From Toxotes chatareus (lineage: Eukaryota; Chordata; Actinopteri; Toxotidae), in contig CM028884.1 of assembly GCA_016801885.1 (NCBI GenBank), forward strand, positions 19,950,864-20,014,863: 64,000 nucleotides of DNA. Reading direction: 5' to 3'. Made by a program: the position numbers and the translations under genes. The notes below the pieces were generated by a model. The model saw nothing but the letters and a program-made list of their open reading frames with translations, had not been told where the DNA came from and did not search any database. Below are positions 47,916-62,000 of the stretch, in pieces; position 1 is the first letter of the stretch, and each line of letters begins with the position of its first letter.

Positions 47916-50900
47916 TTTTGCACAAGATTTCAACGTTTTTCATCAGGAGCATCAGCACGTGTTTATTGAGTGCATCTCAAGATTTATCCACTGAGTGCAC
48001 CACTATGTTTTTGGACAAACACATTATTTCTTGTTCTCAAATGTACTTTAAGTGTAGTGCATTTTGCCTTTTGGAAACTCGAAGTGATGGGAATCTGTGA
48101 TCAGTTCCATCATGAGAGCTGGAAAGCTGGAAAAGACCTTTGCATTTTATGTCCACATGTAGACCACTGTAAAACCTAATGTATATCAGAAAATTGAAAA
48201 GGATGTTGTTAATGTTAGTTAGATTGGTATTCTTAAAGCTACATACCATGAATAATAATGAGAATAAGTGGAATAAGAAGTATTGCCACTAGAAGAAGAA
48301 GAAGAAGGAGACACCGACCCCCCACCCACCCCAAAAAAACAAAAAACAGAGGCAGGCTTGTCAATGAAGTATAAATAAAGCAGGTAAACTAATACCATCA
48401 TAAATAAAGGTAATTAAACATGATATAACTCCAGCTGTTGGTGGGTGTAAGACTATATTAAGGACATGATCATATAAGGAGATTATAGTCATGTGGAGTA
48501 GAGCACAGGAGCTCTAACAGTTTTTGAGCCAGTGTCACAATATCAAATGTCGTGGTTCCTTTTAACAACACTAATAAAAGTGACAAGTGATATGACCACA
48601 GAATAGAAGCTTCTGGTGTCACAGCTATGGATCTGAGATGTGAAATCTGCATATTGTACTCTCTAGGGGCTTTATAATGAAAAACAAACAAACAAACAAT
48701 TAAAGAACATTCTACAGCTTGCGGTACAACTAGCCATGTGTGAGATTTATCACACATGGCTTTCCTTTTTTAACCATCCAACCATCCAACCAATTTAGAG
48801 TCACGTTTCAAGAAAATAATAAATGGTTTTTAATAAATGATGAAATAAATGGTCCAAATACAAGTCATACACTGACAGTTTAAAAGGATTTCAACATACA
48901 GACCAATGCACCTTTTTTCTGCATCATGTAGTGCCAGTTACATGACAGATGATGGTATTTCTGAGTAGCCCAGCTTGTTCATACAAGAGGGAAAAAAATA
49001 TAGTGAGCAAAAAGCGGGTGAAATAAGTGAAGTCTTGAATAATTATATAAATATTGCATGGACAATTATATCTATTGTATAATTTCATTCTTGTTAACTT
49101 GTTGATGTTACAAAAGCTGTCTCTCTGCGTTAATGACCGACAGAGAGAGAGAGAGTGAGTGCTTATAAAACCCTTGTATAAACCCATATGCTCATTAATT
49201 CAAACAGCGATGCCATTGGTAATTAAAAACATTTGACAAAACTAAGAAAGCACTCAGATAGCCTAGATACACAGCTTGAGGAGATCCAGAAAGGCGTTAG
49301 CAAAAAGAGATAATTAGATAGGGAGGTTACAAGTTTAAATATATTGATTCAAAACTCTTTTTTCTGGGGAAGTTTCTCTTATGCACAGTTTTTTTAGTTC
49401 AAGGTCAGAACTGAAGCACTGTGGAGGTGAGATGCATGGGTGGCAGAAGATCCTCCAAATGATAAAACATGTTCTAATTACTGTAGTCTGTAATTTTCTC
49501 AAGGTCCTTTCTTTTTTTGTGTGCCCCACTCATTTGACATAGATTCAGAGAATTAAGCACAAAACTCTTTGTGTAGGTTGATGAAGCTCTGACTTGGGAA
49601 TTTTACTTGACGGCAAATTGACACACTGGCGGCAGGAGAGTTTCTGTTATGTTTGTTTTTCTTGTGTGGGGTCCTTGTGAAAGAAAGAAAGCCAATTAAA
49701 TACATGACATATTCAGAGAATCATGATGCAGCTGTATTTTAATTGTGGTTGCAGCTACTGTGAGAAATCCACAGTCTCTAACTAGATGATGCTTTGAGTG
49801 TGCTCTATTCGATTTAAATACATTTGGGATAACCTGTTTTTTTTTTGTCTTTGCTTTCTTTCTTTTTTTTAAACTCAATATCTGGCGACGGTTCTCTAAA
49901 TGAATGCAGCACTTAAACCTCAATTTGTTCTTACCTATAACTTGCTGCAGGCTCATCTTGCTGTTCGGTAAACCATTCGGGAGACAGAACCAAATTTTCA
50001 CTGCATGTCTCATGAAAGGCTCCAGATATATTGAAATTAGTACGTTGATAATAACATGAATAATTCATAGGCTTAAACTCTGGCTCTCATGCCACTCTGG
50101 ATTAATCACAGAATCAGCTCTTGAAAATACACAAAGAAAAACAAACAAACAAACAAACAAATTACTCTGAGAGAAAAAGACTGAGACAAGGGAACGTCGA
50201 GAGCTGGTTTCAGTAAGATCCCCTTTGATCAGAAATAGTCACTTCCCCTCCATTCAGCCACTTCACACACCATGATGGAGGTTGCGGTCTAATAATTTGC
50301 TATTGGGGAGAGCATCCCGTCCCCTGTGGTGGTGACTGAAATCCCTTGGCACTGGCAGCAGTCTCTGGAAGGTGTTGAAAAAGGGCTGTCAAAAGGCAGT
50401 GTGGAATATGGTGAAATTACCAGTGGCCCATTTCAGGCAGCTCTTACATAGATATGCATATCTGAGGTGTTTCAATTCAAACTTGGACTATTCAGTGTGC
50501 TCTCAGAGGATTGTCAGTTTGCCTTCACCTGTGAAAGCTTTGTCCAGAAGCTGCACTTTTTTGTCCTTTATGTTTTTTTTCCCTAAACATTTTTAACCCT
50601 TGTGCACCATATCCTTTTTTTCCCGAATCATAATTTAGCTATGTTTCTTGTAACATGTTTCACTTATGGTAGTGACAAAATAGAAGAAATCAGTATCTCG
50701 TACGCATCAGAGAATCTGTAGGTCATTTTCCTTGAAAACCGTCCCATACTGTGGGACAGAGTAGAGCGTAGAGTACCCACCGGACTGACTGACCTCTGCC
50801 TGGCCCACACACCATGATGGCCAGACTGTTTCATAGCCAATATATTTTGCTGTTTTAGTGTTTGGGGACATATAGAGCAAGCAAAGGGCATTTACATTAT

Positions 50901-53900
50901 GTCGGTGGCTTTTCCTGGCTGACTTGACAGTTTGTAATAGGTTTCCTATTCTATAGCTTATATGAATAATCAAGACCATGCTAAAGGTTGAAATGCACTT
51001 TTACAAGATGCTTCAATGGCATCCTCTGTTAATTTTTAATCCTGTAATATTACCTTGTCATTTTTATTTACTTTTTTTCATGTGTGCACAAATATTTAGA
51101 GAGTTCTCCTGTTGAATTATGAACATTGCATAGTTATTTTTTTTTTGTTTATTCATTAATCTGCTTTGCAGCTTTGTGTTATCAAATATATTTACGCGTG
51201 ACTGAAGTGTCTCTGATTGTGCGTTGAATTTTGATTAGTCAAACTGTGGTTGCATTTAGCTTTGACCTTTATTGGATTCTCTAGGCTGGAGCACTGCCTT
51301 TCACATTTGCATTTACATGCGCAGCCAGTCAAGGGCCCTGATCAGTTTGTGAAAAATAGGAGGAGTGAAAACTTGCAAGGTCAGCGTTTTAGTCAACCTC
51401 TGGTTACTTTAGTGATATGAGTCCGAAAATTTTAAATCCACCAAATATCCCATTTGAAGTCAACTTTACCTTTTACATTGAGTGAGCATTAGAAATACCT
51501 GGAAATATGTCGTAGCAAAACCTTCCTTATCTCTCAAAAATACTTTTGTTAGACAAATTGACTGGCTTCCTATCTGCAAAAATGACCAACTGTATTCAAG
51601 GGAAAGTGAGATCAAAAAAGTACCACTGATAGGAATCTAACTTCTTTGCTGTGGTGTACAAGAACTTGACCTACGTCCATGGGAAGGTTGAATCACATTT
51701 CCCTTTTCCAAAAGATTAAGATTGAGAGAGAACTGCTATTCAATGTATATAAATGCCTGTCGGCGCATTCCTTGATAACGCCCATCCACTCCTCGAGCTG
51801 ATGATTGAAGGCGATGAGGGAAACAATTTCCTGGAAACAGTCAAGTGAGATCATTTGACTCATAGAAGACTGTGGTCTCGTTAGGCTCGCCTGTATTGAG
51901 CCTTTTGTAGCAATGCTTGTCAGGAAATGAGGCTGATTGTTCATGTTTCCTCACTTTCCTCAACTTTCATGAAAATGATTGCATGGAAATTCAAACTGAG
52001 GCAAACCAAACCATTCTGAGTTGTTCAGCACACAATTACAGCTATTTTAAAAATCTCATCAGTAATTTTATGCAAACAATAAAGTAGAAGATAAAATTAT
52101 CAATATGTATATGTGTTTGGTTATATGACGCTTTAATTGCAGAGGTCAGCAGTTAACAGACACATGAGGATTTTTAAGTTCTGGCTACAGATGGACTTAC
52201 CTTACAACTCAAGTTTTTGTTTCAAACCTAAATAAAATAAAAATAAAAAGTTTGAACAAGAAGCTGCACCGACATGCACCCACATTCAGACAGTTTCAAC
52301 GTAACAAAGGCTGATTCAGTCATCAGCCTTGGAAAAACTGAAATGTATGGTATGAAAAGGTGAAGTGTCCTTAGAGTTTTAATAGACAGCAGCTCTTACA
52401 AAATGTTCAGAAAACTCATGGCACTTCTCTTTACAGTACAGTGTACAGGTATTAAATTAAATCCTCTGAGTGGATACAAATATTCAAAAGCAGATGGTCT
52501 GACGCTAATCTGGATTTCATGTTAACGCCTCAAGTCACTAAGCAATGTATACAACAGAGAGTTTTCATGACAAGTTAAAATCTGTGGGAGTCAGTAAAGA
52601 AACTGATGCACTTCTCCCCTCTCGCTTATTTTCTGTACCCTCCCTCTGCCTCCCCAGCTCCATCATTCTCTTTTTTTTTCCTTCTGTAAATCAACTTCCA
52701 CTGTCCTGAAATACGAGTTACCCTGAGGAGAAAGATAATTATTAACAATTAATATTCATAATGATGTCTTCGTCCCTGGACAGCCTTCACAGAGTCTCAG
52801 TCAAATGGATTTAGAATTCAATTTTTATTTTACATAATCCAATCAAAAATGTGGATGCATCCTCAAACACATCAGTCCCCTGGTGCTCACAAAGCCGGAT
52901 CTGGTATTTTTACTGTTTGACATCCATTAAGTGTATTATCTTATATCCTGCATTATATGTTAAAAGGAAAATAAGGAGCAGAGGGTTGGGTCTGGTGGTA
53001 TTTGAACTGTATCATCATGATGTTTATTTAACTTTTAGGAAGGATGCTCGTCTTTAAAAGATTCATTGTTTTCAGATAAGTTCAAGAGGTGAAAGGCCAA
53101 GGTGTAGTAAGCTAAAGCACAGTTGTTATTAAGTAGGCTTCACTTTAAGAAACTCATGGCCTTATTTTCCTTACAGTACCTGAAAGTTACTATGTGGCTT
53201 GCACTGCATGTTTCATGCAATTTCAGTTAGAATCTGCATATAAATTAACATCCTAGGCTAATGTTAGGCTAATTTAAGCGTCAGTGGCAGGTGCTGCTTA
53301 CTAATCACACTATGCAGAGGAAAGCTTAAAAAAAATGCAGAATTTCAGCACCAGAGTTTTTGCAACTTGGAGCCATAAACAAGCTTGGGAATTAAAGTGG
53401 AAACTAAATATTGTGATTCTGAAATTGAGTTGCTGATTAATGAGGTACCAGCACACATAGAACATTTGGAGAAATGCAATACAAGTCCAACCATGAAAAG
53501 CAGAACAGGAACAGACATTTCTCATGAAACAGATTTTTAGGAATGATGAAACAAATTTCTAATAGAGTAAAAATGAGGTGGCATGCATACAGTATGTTCA
53601 AATACAAACCTCAATGGTGGACTGCTGCAGGAGTCAGCCCAGAGAGCATAACTAGAACATAGAACATAATACCAGAACAGCTCCTGCAGACAATGTGGTT
53701 GGCATTAATACAGCTGACTAAATCCCAAGATAATTATAGCCTAATGCACAGGTGTAAATGTTATGTTGTTATGTACAATCAACATGATGAGTTATCTGTT
53801 CATCAGATGTCCCATATTGTTGTTAAGCTTCTTTTTTTGTCTGCTGCCAAACGTCTAGAATAAAAAATAAATAAATGCATTTTGTCTTCAGACCATTTCA

Positions 53901-56900
53901 AACAGCTTTTAATAAAACAGTGCTAATTTGCCCCTGCTCTTTAGCAACAATGATAAATTTCCAAATAAATCTGAAGAGTGCTTTACTAATCATAAACATG
54001 GTGCACTACACAGTGATCTCCCGTTGGCTTGTGCTTGTGGCTTGTGTTTGATAAATAACATGAATATCTCTCACTGGAATGAGGCACAGGAGGCTCGGTA
54101 AACCTGACCCTTAGTGTCAACCTTTTATGTATCACTTCTCCTAAGTTGTCACTTTTGTCTCAAGATCTTTAATTTACTGTCAGTGTGAAACCTGTTCCTG
54201 GAATAACTGGTGAACTAACAACGGCAGATGCATACCATTAAAATACCAATGTTTCCTGTTTCAGTGCAGCTGGAGACCTTTGTCACACGTCGTCCTCTAC
54301 CTCCCTGTCTGTCCTTGTGTTTCCTGTCACTCTGTCAGAACTGTCCAATGTAGACAAAAATGATAAAACACTTCTCTAATAACATATTTTACTATAAATT
54401 CAGATGTGACATTTGGAGAAAAATACTATTCTTGCTTGAGGGAAATTGATTTTCTTTTTGTTTTGGCTACAGTCATGTACAACATTATAATGCTGGCCAC
54501 ATGACCTCATTTGCAGGAGTTTATTTTTAATGTAGAACAACCGTGTCCTACTTCAGCAGCAAAGCAATGCCATTGCCCTACAATTAGAAAATCAACAATA
54601 AGCAATCTATTTGTAGGAGATGCATCACCACTGTGGTTCATTGAGATATCCATCTTCTTTAAATCTTTGTTCTCTTAACCTTATGGCTTGTTCATTTTCA
54701 GCATATACCTGATCTTGTTCTACTTTAAGAAACAAAATGTTCATCATTTTATCAAAGTGCTATTCGCTGCTGCTAAATTCTCTCTGTTTTTTTTTTTTTT
54801 TTTGCTTTCCTCTCTCTCGCTCCCCTCTTTGGGGTTGATTAGACAGGAGAGGGCAAAGTTTGAATATTCAGCATGCCTCTGCTGTGTTTTGCATCAAACT
54901 TTTATCAAGACATAATTGTGATAAATGATGCATGTAATCAAGCATTAAATAATGCTAGAATATGCAACCTCCAAAGTTAAACTGTGACCAGCATGTCTGT
55001 GTCCTTCGTCCCCAGTGGATAGGTACCATCTGGCTGCAGCCATTACCGCTAACCTGAGTGCCAGACTCCTTAGTGTGCAAGGAAGCTCAACATCGACCGG
55101 TCAAGCCCCTGCACACCTGACCACATGGATGCAACCTTGCCAGAAGTGTTAGGGGACAAAATTACAGATTCAGGATGGCCATATCCTAAAGGTTATGCTC
55201 ATGTGTATGTAAGGCCTCCTTCATATGTTCGGTATTGTGCCCCATGTAGAAACACTGTCACTCTATTTATTTAAACATGGTGACCTAATGGACTGAAAAC
55301 TTTGCTTTGATATCATCATATGCTTTGATGTGGTCACTAACTGTATAACACATGGTGTTTAAAAAGTGTTTTAACAATGTAAAAGGCTTGTCAAGCTGAA
55401 CTTTTGGCTCGGTTGCATTCTGTGTGACGAACTTATGTTTCTTGCCTCCTCAAATGTCATGATGTTGTCTTGTGCCCTAAGAGCCCAAATAGTAGCAATA
55501 GAAGAGAACAATAGAAACTGTCAACCTTGGGGCTAAAGCTGTTGGTCTCACTGCCTTGGTGGGACTCCATGTTCTATAGTCCTTCTGAATGATTCTGTCA
55601 TTCTTTATTACTGGATATAGGGTTTTTATGACATCTAGCAATTTTGACATCAGCAGATAAACGTTCTAATAAGAAAGAATACACAACTTGTTTGCAGAAC
55701 ATATTATTAGACTTTGTCAGTTTTAATGGAAGATATTATTTGATAGTCTTATGTATATATCCATAACAAGTGATTAAATGATTCAGAGTGTAAAGAAGAT
55801 TCAAGGTCAATGAGGATTTGAGATCAGGACCTCTTAACATGCAAAGTCATTTTCATATAGTTATAGGTAACCTGTACTGACTTTTTTTTTTTTTAAGTGT
55901 ATTTGTACAATAACAACATTGCCTCCTTCAGCTCTCCTGGTCTATTCAGTATGACAGTCATGTCTGTCTCTCCCTCCCTTTGTAACCCTTCCACCTGAAT
56001 CTCTTCAAAGTGAGATTTTGATTACTGCACAGTACAGTCTGGGAACCATGAGTGTTGTTACAGATAGGGCATGTGTAAAGCCGAACTGATGGCAGAAGAG
56101 GACTTGTTACTGCTGTGATTTTTCTCCTTCTTTTTTCCCCCGACTGTTTTCCGTTCCTTAAGCCTGTAGGTCCCTTCCAGGCACCAACGTCTGCGTGTGT
56201 TATGGTCAAAAACAACAGCCGTTGGGTGGTCCATTGGTAGGATTGTGTACTTTCTTATCTCCTCTTCCATCCTTGGTGATAATGTGCTTGGTCAAACACA
56301 TATGCATTCTTGAATAGGTCTTACCAGCATTGATTAATGTAGGTTACTTCTTTCCTTTGCTTGTTCGGTTTACTCAAAGCCATCTAATATCAAGATGATT
56401 TGAAAAGTAAAAATCACAGCTGAGACTGTGCTGTCGTCAAAAACAAACAGTAATTTAGTCAAGTCACCAAATACAAATCTGTTGCTCCAGAATGGCATGT
56501 TGCATGTGTACACTATGTGCCTTCTAATTTATCTGCTCAGTGGCCAACAATAATGAAGCTTTAAAACAGTTCAAGTTTAGATGGGAAGGCCATAACAAAC
56601 CAGCACTCGTCACACAGGCCTGTTTTTACTTCCAGATCACTTAACAAATCTGTTTGGTTCAATCTTTTCCAGAGGCTACTCACAAATAAATCATAGCCCT
56701 TGTGTCAAATATTTGCACACCATAAATTCCCTTTTTATCTTTTATTCTTCTTTTTTTCTGTGAGCCAAAATGCTCCTCCATCCCACTATCATCAGTGAGA
56801 TGGAGGAACTTTCTCTATCTTCATACAGTCAAATGAACCAAGTCATGTCATGTCCCTCAGTAGCAATGATTCTCTCTAGGGCTCAAATAATTAACCTTCC

Positions 56901-59026
56901 TTGAAACACTGATTAATTTAAAACATATTGTGAGAGTAAAACTACAGTAGCAGCATCAAACCTGTAAGCACGCATTAAATGTGTATTATCTTGACATCAC
57001 TTCATGTTTTCTTTATTTGTAGAATACAATTTTAATTGAGGATTGTTTATCTTTCATCGTTCATCTTTCATTTTTTATTTTTCAAATGGCTTTTATTTAA
57101 TTTTAATTTTAATTTATTGCATAAGCATTCATGGATCAGTTTTAGGGTTACAGTTAGGCTCTGGCTAACATTAAGTTAATATGTAGTACAGACATACAGT
57201 GGCCACGAGACATGTTTATGATGTACCTTTTTCCACCTGATGGTTTTGATCTGCATCAGCACTGCAGTCTGATGAGACTTTGTTTTTAAACTTCATATCT
57301 GTTTAATCATTGGTCTGTTCTTGTGAAAAGCAAAATAAAATTAAAAACTGTGTACCTTGATACCAAATTAGATTTTGATATTAAAAATAGAACAATTGGC
57401 TTGAAGATTTCATTCTCAAGTTTATTTTTTATTCACTTATTTTTCAAAAAAAAAAAGGGATGGTAAATCTGACAAGGTTAGCAGTCTCCCTAATTACTAA
57501 TCCTTTTTAGCATCACATGATCTGAAAACCAAAGAGATAAGCTTGGATTCACTGTGATATTTGCTTGGGGTTAACAGTCAGTCTCTATCGTGAATATGTG
57601 ATTTTTCCAGTGTCAAGAGTGAGATATCTGTATTGAAAGCTGCCTTATCCAGGTCAGTCAGCATGCAACATCTTTCCGCTTATCTCAGGTTGAGAAAACT
57701 ACACCAAGACTCCCTTAACAACCAATCAGTTAGCACTGGATATTCCATGACTGTGACATGAGTCTGGTAAGCCTGTGGTCTTCCCTTACAAGATCATTAT
57801 GTTAATTTTATTCTAAAGGATTTGGCGTAAAAGACTGCTTTTGACAGGAAGGAGATCTCCATTTCAGCAATTTGTTGCTGAGCATGTGAGTGCTCAGGCA
57901 ATTTCGAAGTACTAGAAAGTGCAACAGGGAGAACAATAAGACAAAGCTGCACAATGTGGTTCAGAGAAAATGAGACTCAAAATGAGAAGCAATCTAAGCA
58001 CTGTTTTGTGAATATCTTTTGTGGAAAAAAATTAATTTGTCTGCAAGTTCCCCTCTTTTTAACTCACATTAGTTACATGTTCAAAGATATCCTCAAATTG
58101 TGTTTTTTTTTCTTCAAAAATCCTGTCTGTGCGTCTGTCTATTGCAGGCCTATTCTTGCTCCCAGAAACAGAAATGATGTCCAAAAACCAGGCAACATCC
58201 AAGAGAACAATTCACCTGCTATTTAAACAATACCAATGCAGTAAATGTTCACAGCTGTTATCATTCAAGCAATACAAAGGCTACATAAGAGAGTATTTCC
58301 TTACAGTATCCTTAACTTCAGCATTTGAGGTTCCGATTTTGCCTGAGAACAACAATGTTCCTTAAATGTTATAAGGTTCTTATGTATTTGGCAAATGTAC
58401 TGTTTGATCTCTGTTTTTAAAACTAAAATATGTTAACTGAAAAAGCTGCACTTTGTTGAACAAAATATCCACTCAATATTTAATATAGTGAGCATTTAAT
58501 ACAATTCAACATGTATTTCTGCAAAGAGACTGGGTTGTGTGGTCTGCCAATAAGAGACCATCTTTCTTAAAGGATCTTTGGCACTTGCAGCGCATATCTC
58601 TGAAGGTGCTGGCTTATATCCATCACAAACAGCTTTCACTGATTCCTGGGATTTGGAGTTACTGTCCATAGTATCTGGATCCAAATGTGAAAGTCAATAT
58701 TTGTGTAGTACCTGCAACAAAAGCTAAATGTTTTCCTTTGTTAATATATGGCTACTCATTTCTGATGCGACAAGGATCCTCAGTACAACCCTGACATTAC
58801 AGTCATTTGGACTTGGCATATGTGTTAAAGACTAATTAATGAGGAAAACACTGTCAAGATGCCATATGGTGGGAAAGACAAAGCAGCTTGCAGAGGTCTG
58901 GTGCCACCCAGTACACTTAAGAAATTTAAATGCTGGGAAGACAGTGTGTCTCTAGTATCTAGGTACACCATATGTAAATGAGGTCAAATAATATCAAAAT
59001 GTTGACATTTTTGTTTCACAATCACA
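47916..59026. other. long gene-free stretch
   Basis: Eleven kilobases without a recognisable exon, RNA gene or large mobile element. Visible simple sequence: (GAA)n at 48290-48308, (GA)n at 49141-49156, (CAAA)n at 50140-50161, T runs near 54787-54803. The stretch 51690-51960 is non-repetitive and of even composition, a candidate conserved element. A CCCCAG acceptor-like word at 55009-55014 precedes a GC-richer segment to 55180 but no coding frame fits. A 62-codon minus-strand frame at 58496-58684 is unrecognised. Confidence 0.5.
50140..50161. repeat. (CAAA)n microsatellite
   Basis: Five or more uninterrupted CAAA units. Confidence 0.9.
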
Positions 59027-59072
59027 GGGAGGCGAGGGGGAGGCGGCGGGGGGGGTGGGGGGGGGGGGGGGA
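59027..59072 (+). repeat. G-rich tract with quadruplex potential
   Basis: Contains GGG, a run of 5 G, a run of 8 G (59048-59055), one T, and a run of 15 G (59057-59071). Four or more G-runs within 46 bp satisfy the usual quadruplex rule on the + strand. Isolated in otherwise AT-rich DNA. Confidence 0.9.
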
Positions 59073-62000
59073 CAGGTACAGCAGATAAGAGGGCTTGGTG
59101 TGAATGTCTCCATTACTGTCAGGTTTAAAACAAATTTATTTAAAGCACCATCTACCATACATTGGAGCGAGAAAAATACCAATTGACATGCTCAATAATC
59201 AGAACCATCAAAGCACAAAGTCATTTCTCAGAACTGTTCAATAGATGAGAGGGCACTGCACCGGGTCAGATGGATCTCAGGAGATTATGCTAATGTTGAA
59301 AGAAGGAACATGAAGTCTTGTCTTCAGCCAACTGAGACAAATCCTTGTGCGATGCTACATTATATAACTATTCTTACCTCTTTGACTTTCTCCATGATTG
59401 TCTTGTAAGAGAATTGACTAAACTAAGACAAAAGGGGGTTAAGATTGGAAAAAAAGATGTAAATATAGATATGTATATCTACATTTACAGCACTTTCCAC
59501 AAAAGAGATTGTGATTGAGAAAAGGCAAAGTAAGACAAGAGGAAATGTCTAAATGTTTGCCACCATTACACTTCTTTACCCTGATTCTAAAATCTGTGAT
59601 ATTTTAGTTCTCCTGCGTATATGGTATTGTAATACAGCAACTTCAAACATAAAGTAGACACAGTGAGCAAAAAATGCTGACACTGGTGAAGCTCTGCTGC
59701 CGAAAGACTATTGGTTTTGCCTGATTTGCGTGACATTTGTCTTGACATTCAGCTCAACCAAAGCTTACCTTAAATGAAAGTTTATCTCCTGTCATTTTCT
59801 GCAATAATGCCCAATTAATCAGAGTTAGTTAAGTATTATAGTCATTACACTTATGCGGAATGTAGAGTGGACTCTATTTTGAGTGCAGGTTTAATTAAAA
59901 GCGTAATTTTAGTATAGGTCATTAATGTTCGGAAATCATTTTCATTAATTGTAATTCTATTTTTTTTTTTAATGATTCATCCATTTAGAACAGGGTCATT
60001 AGAGATAAAGTTAGAAGTATGAACATAGTTTCTTGCAAAATAAAGCTGCTTGCATTCTCTAATCTGTAAGTTGCTACCAGCGTAATATTGGCACAAGATT
60101 GTAAAAGGAGCCAATACTTTGTTGTTACATCTTATAATACAATTCCTACTAAAATTCTTTTTCAGTGCAAATTGTGCAAACATATTCTGCGGTAATAGTA
60201 AATGTGATTTGGGATAAAAATTTACTGTTGAAATGAGCAACATTTGGTGTTATATGGTATCAGGTATTTCAATCAACCCAATCGATTTTAATTAACCCAT
60301 TAAAATAAAAATTGGTGCTGTAGAAGAAGCAGTCCATAAAAATACACAGTCTGCCATCAGTCACATTTCCTCTGTCATATAGTAAAAATTCCAAATGATG
60401 ATGTAGTCCATACAACTGAGAATATGAATGAAAATGAACTGTTTCAATTAGGCTCACTGATTGCACAATGAAAGTTATTATTGCTTTCAATTAAAAGCCC
60501 CTTATTGTATTTTAACGTAGTTTTGACATCGTTTATGACCTTTCAAAGTTAAACAAAGAAAAAGATGGGAGTAACTGCTATCTTTCAACCCCCGTACTCT
60601 CTCTCTCTCTATGTACTGCTGGCCAGAGAAAAAGGAAAGACAAGACTTGAGACTAGAAAATCATTGTGCTGAGGGCTGAGCTAATGACATGGACACAGAG
60701 GGGACCCCCTGCCAGTGTGGACTACTGTGATGACAGGAGACATGAGAGAGGACCAGCAGGCCTTTCAAGTTTTGAAGGGAGAATTGATGCAGCCACTCGC
60801 TGTGGGCAGTTGTACCATCTTCGAATCTCAACTGCACATTCTCTCTTTCACATTGGGAGGACAGTAGATGCACTCACATCTGCTAGAACTGCTTAGATTG
60901 CCTTTGGAAATCTACTACAGCATTCTGTTTCTCCTCTAAACCTCTAGCTCAAGCTTTCCTAACCTTGGGGTCAATATCCCACATGGGGTCCTTTGATATG
61001 GAAGAGTGGTTTCTTGATAACCAGCTACTAACATGTCTGTAAAATGCAAAATTCATTTACTCTCCAAATCCACAGAAGCCTTTGTAAAAATAACATAACA
61101 TTAAAAGCCTATGCACAGCCTACAGAGTGTTGTATTGTATAGTAGATTTAATGAGAATGCTTATTGTGTGTTTTGCTGCTTTTTGATGAAAGTTTTTCAA
61201 AAATATAAACTTCAGTTAACTTTGAAAGATGAAAGATGTTTCATCAGCCAGAGGGAGGTGGAACTTTCTCACCACACAGAGGATCCTGTAATTATTCAGC
61301 TGAAGTTCAACACAGAAAAAAAAAAAAAACTGAGCACTGAGTTTTTTCCTGACTGAAATATTAAATTGCAGTAACATTTCACATTTTGCATGTATCATGT
61401 CTCCATTGATCATAGGTTTTCTGTTGCATGTGCAATTGTGGTTTCATATTCACATAAAATGCTATTTCAGTCTTAAGATAATAACGGTAAAAAATAAAAA
61501 ATAAAAAAAAATAAATAACAACAAACATTTTGTACTAATGGCAGTTTCATACACAAATAATACTTAAAATAAACACCACTCAAGGTCTTGGCATTTAGCG
61601 CATAGCCACTGATCAGCAACAAACCTTCCCATGATCTGCCACTTAGCAAATAATAGAGTTCAAACAGCCAAGAGGCATCACTGCAACCTAATGGCCATGA
61701 GTGACATTATTATCACTTCAACTCGGGTATTTACTTGTAACTCCTTTGCGAGAAGCCACACACATCAGTTAAATATCAACACACACTTGAACATGATCTA
61801 ATTCATCTTGAGAAGAGGCAGCATTTCAATCCAGCAATGTGTTTATACCAACAACAAAATGGACCATTTTGCACATTTTCTGCTGCTCTCTCTGCGCCTT
61901 CAGAATTACTTGATTCCTGTGCATGACTTTGGACAGTGGTAGAGATGACCCTGTTTTAGGTACGATATATTTGTAATTCAAACTATGCACGACCTTGCCC

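Noticed and set aside
54960..55200. Possible exon after CCCCAG at 55009-55014
   Set aside because: No open frame of useful length, no matching donor, and no recognisable protein similarity.
58496..58684. 62-codon minus-strand frame of protein-like composition
   Set aside because: No domain recognised, no splice sites that fit, and no neighbouring exon.
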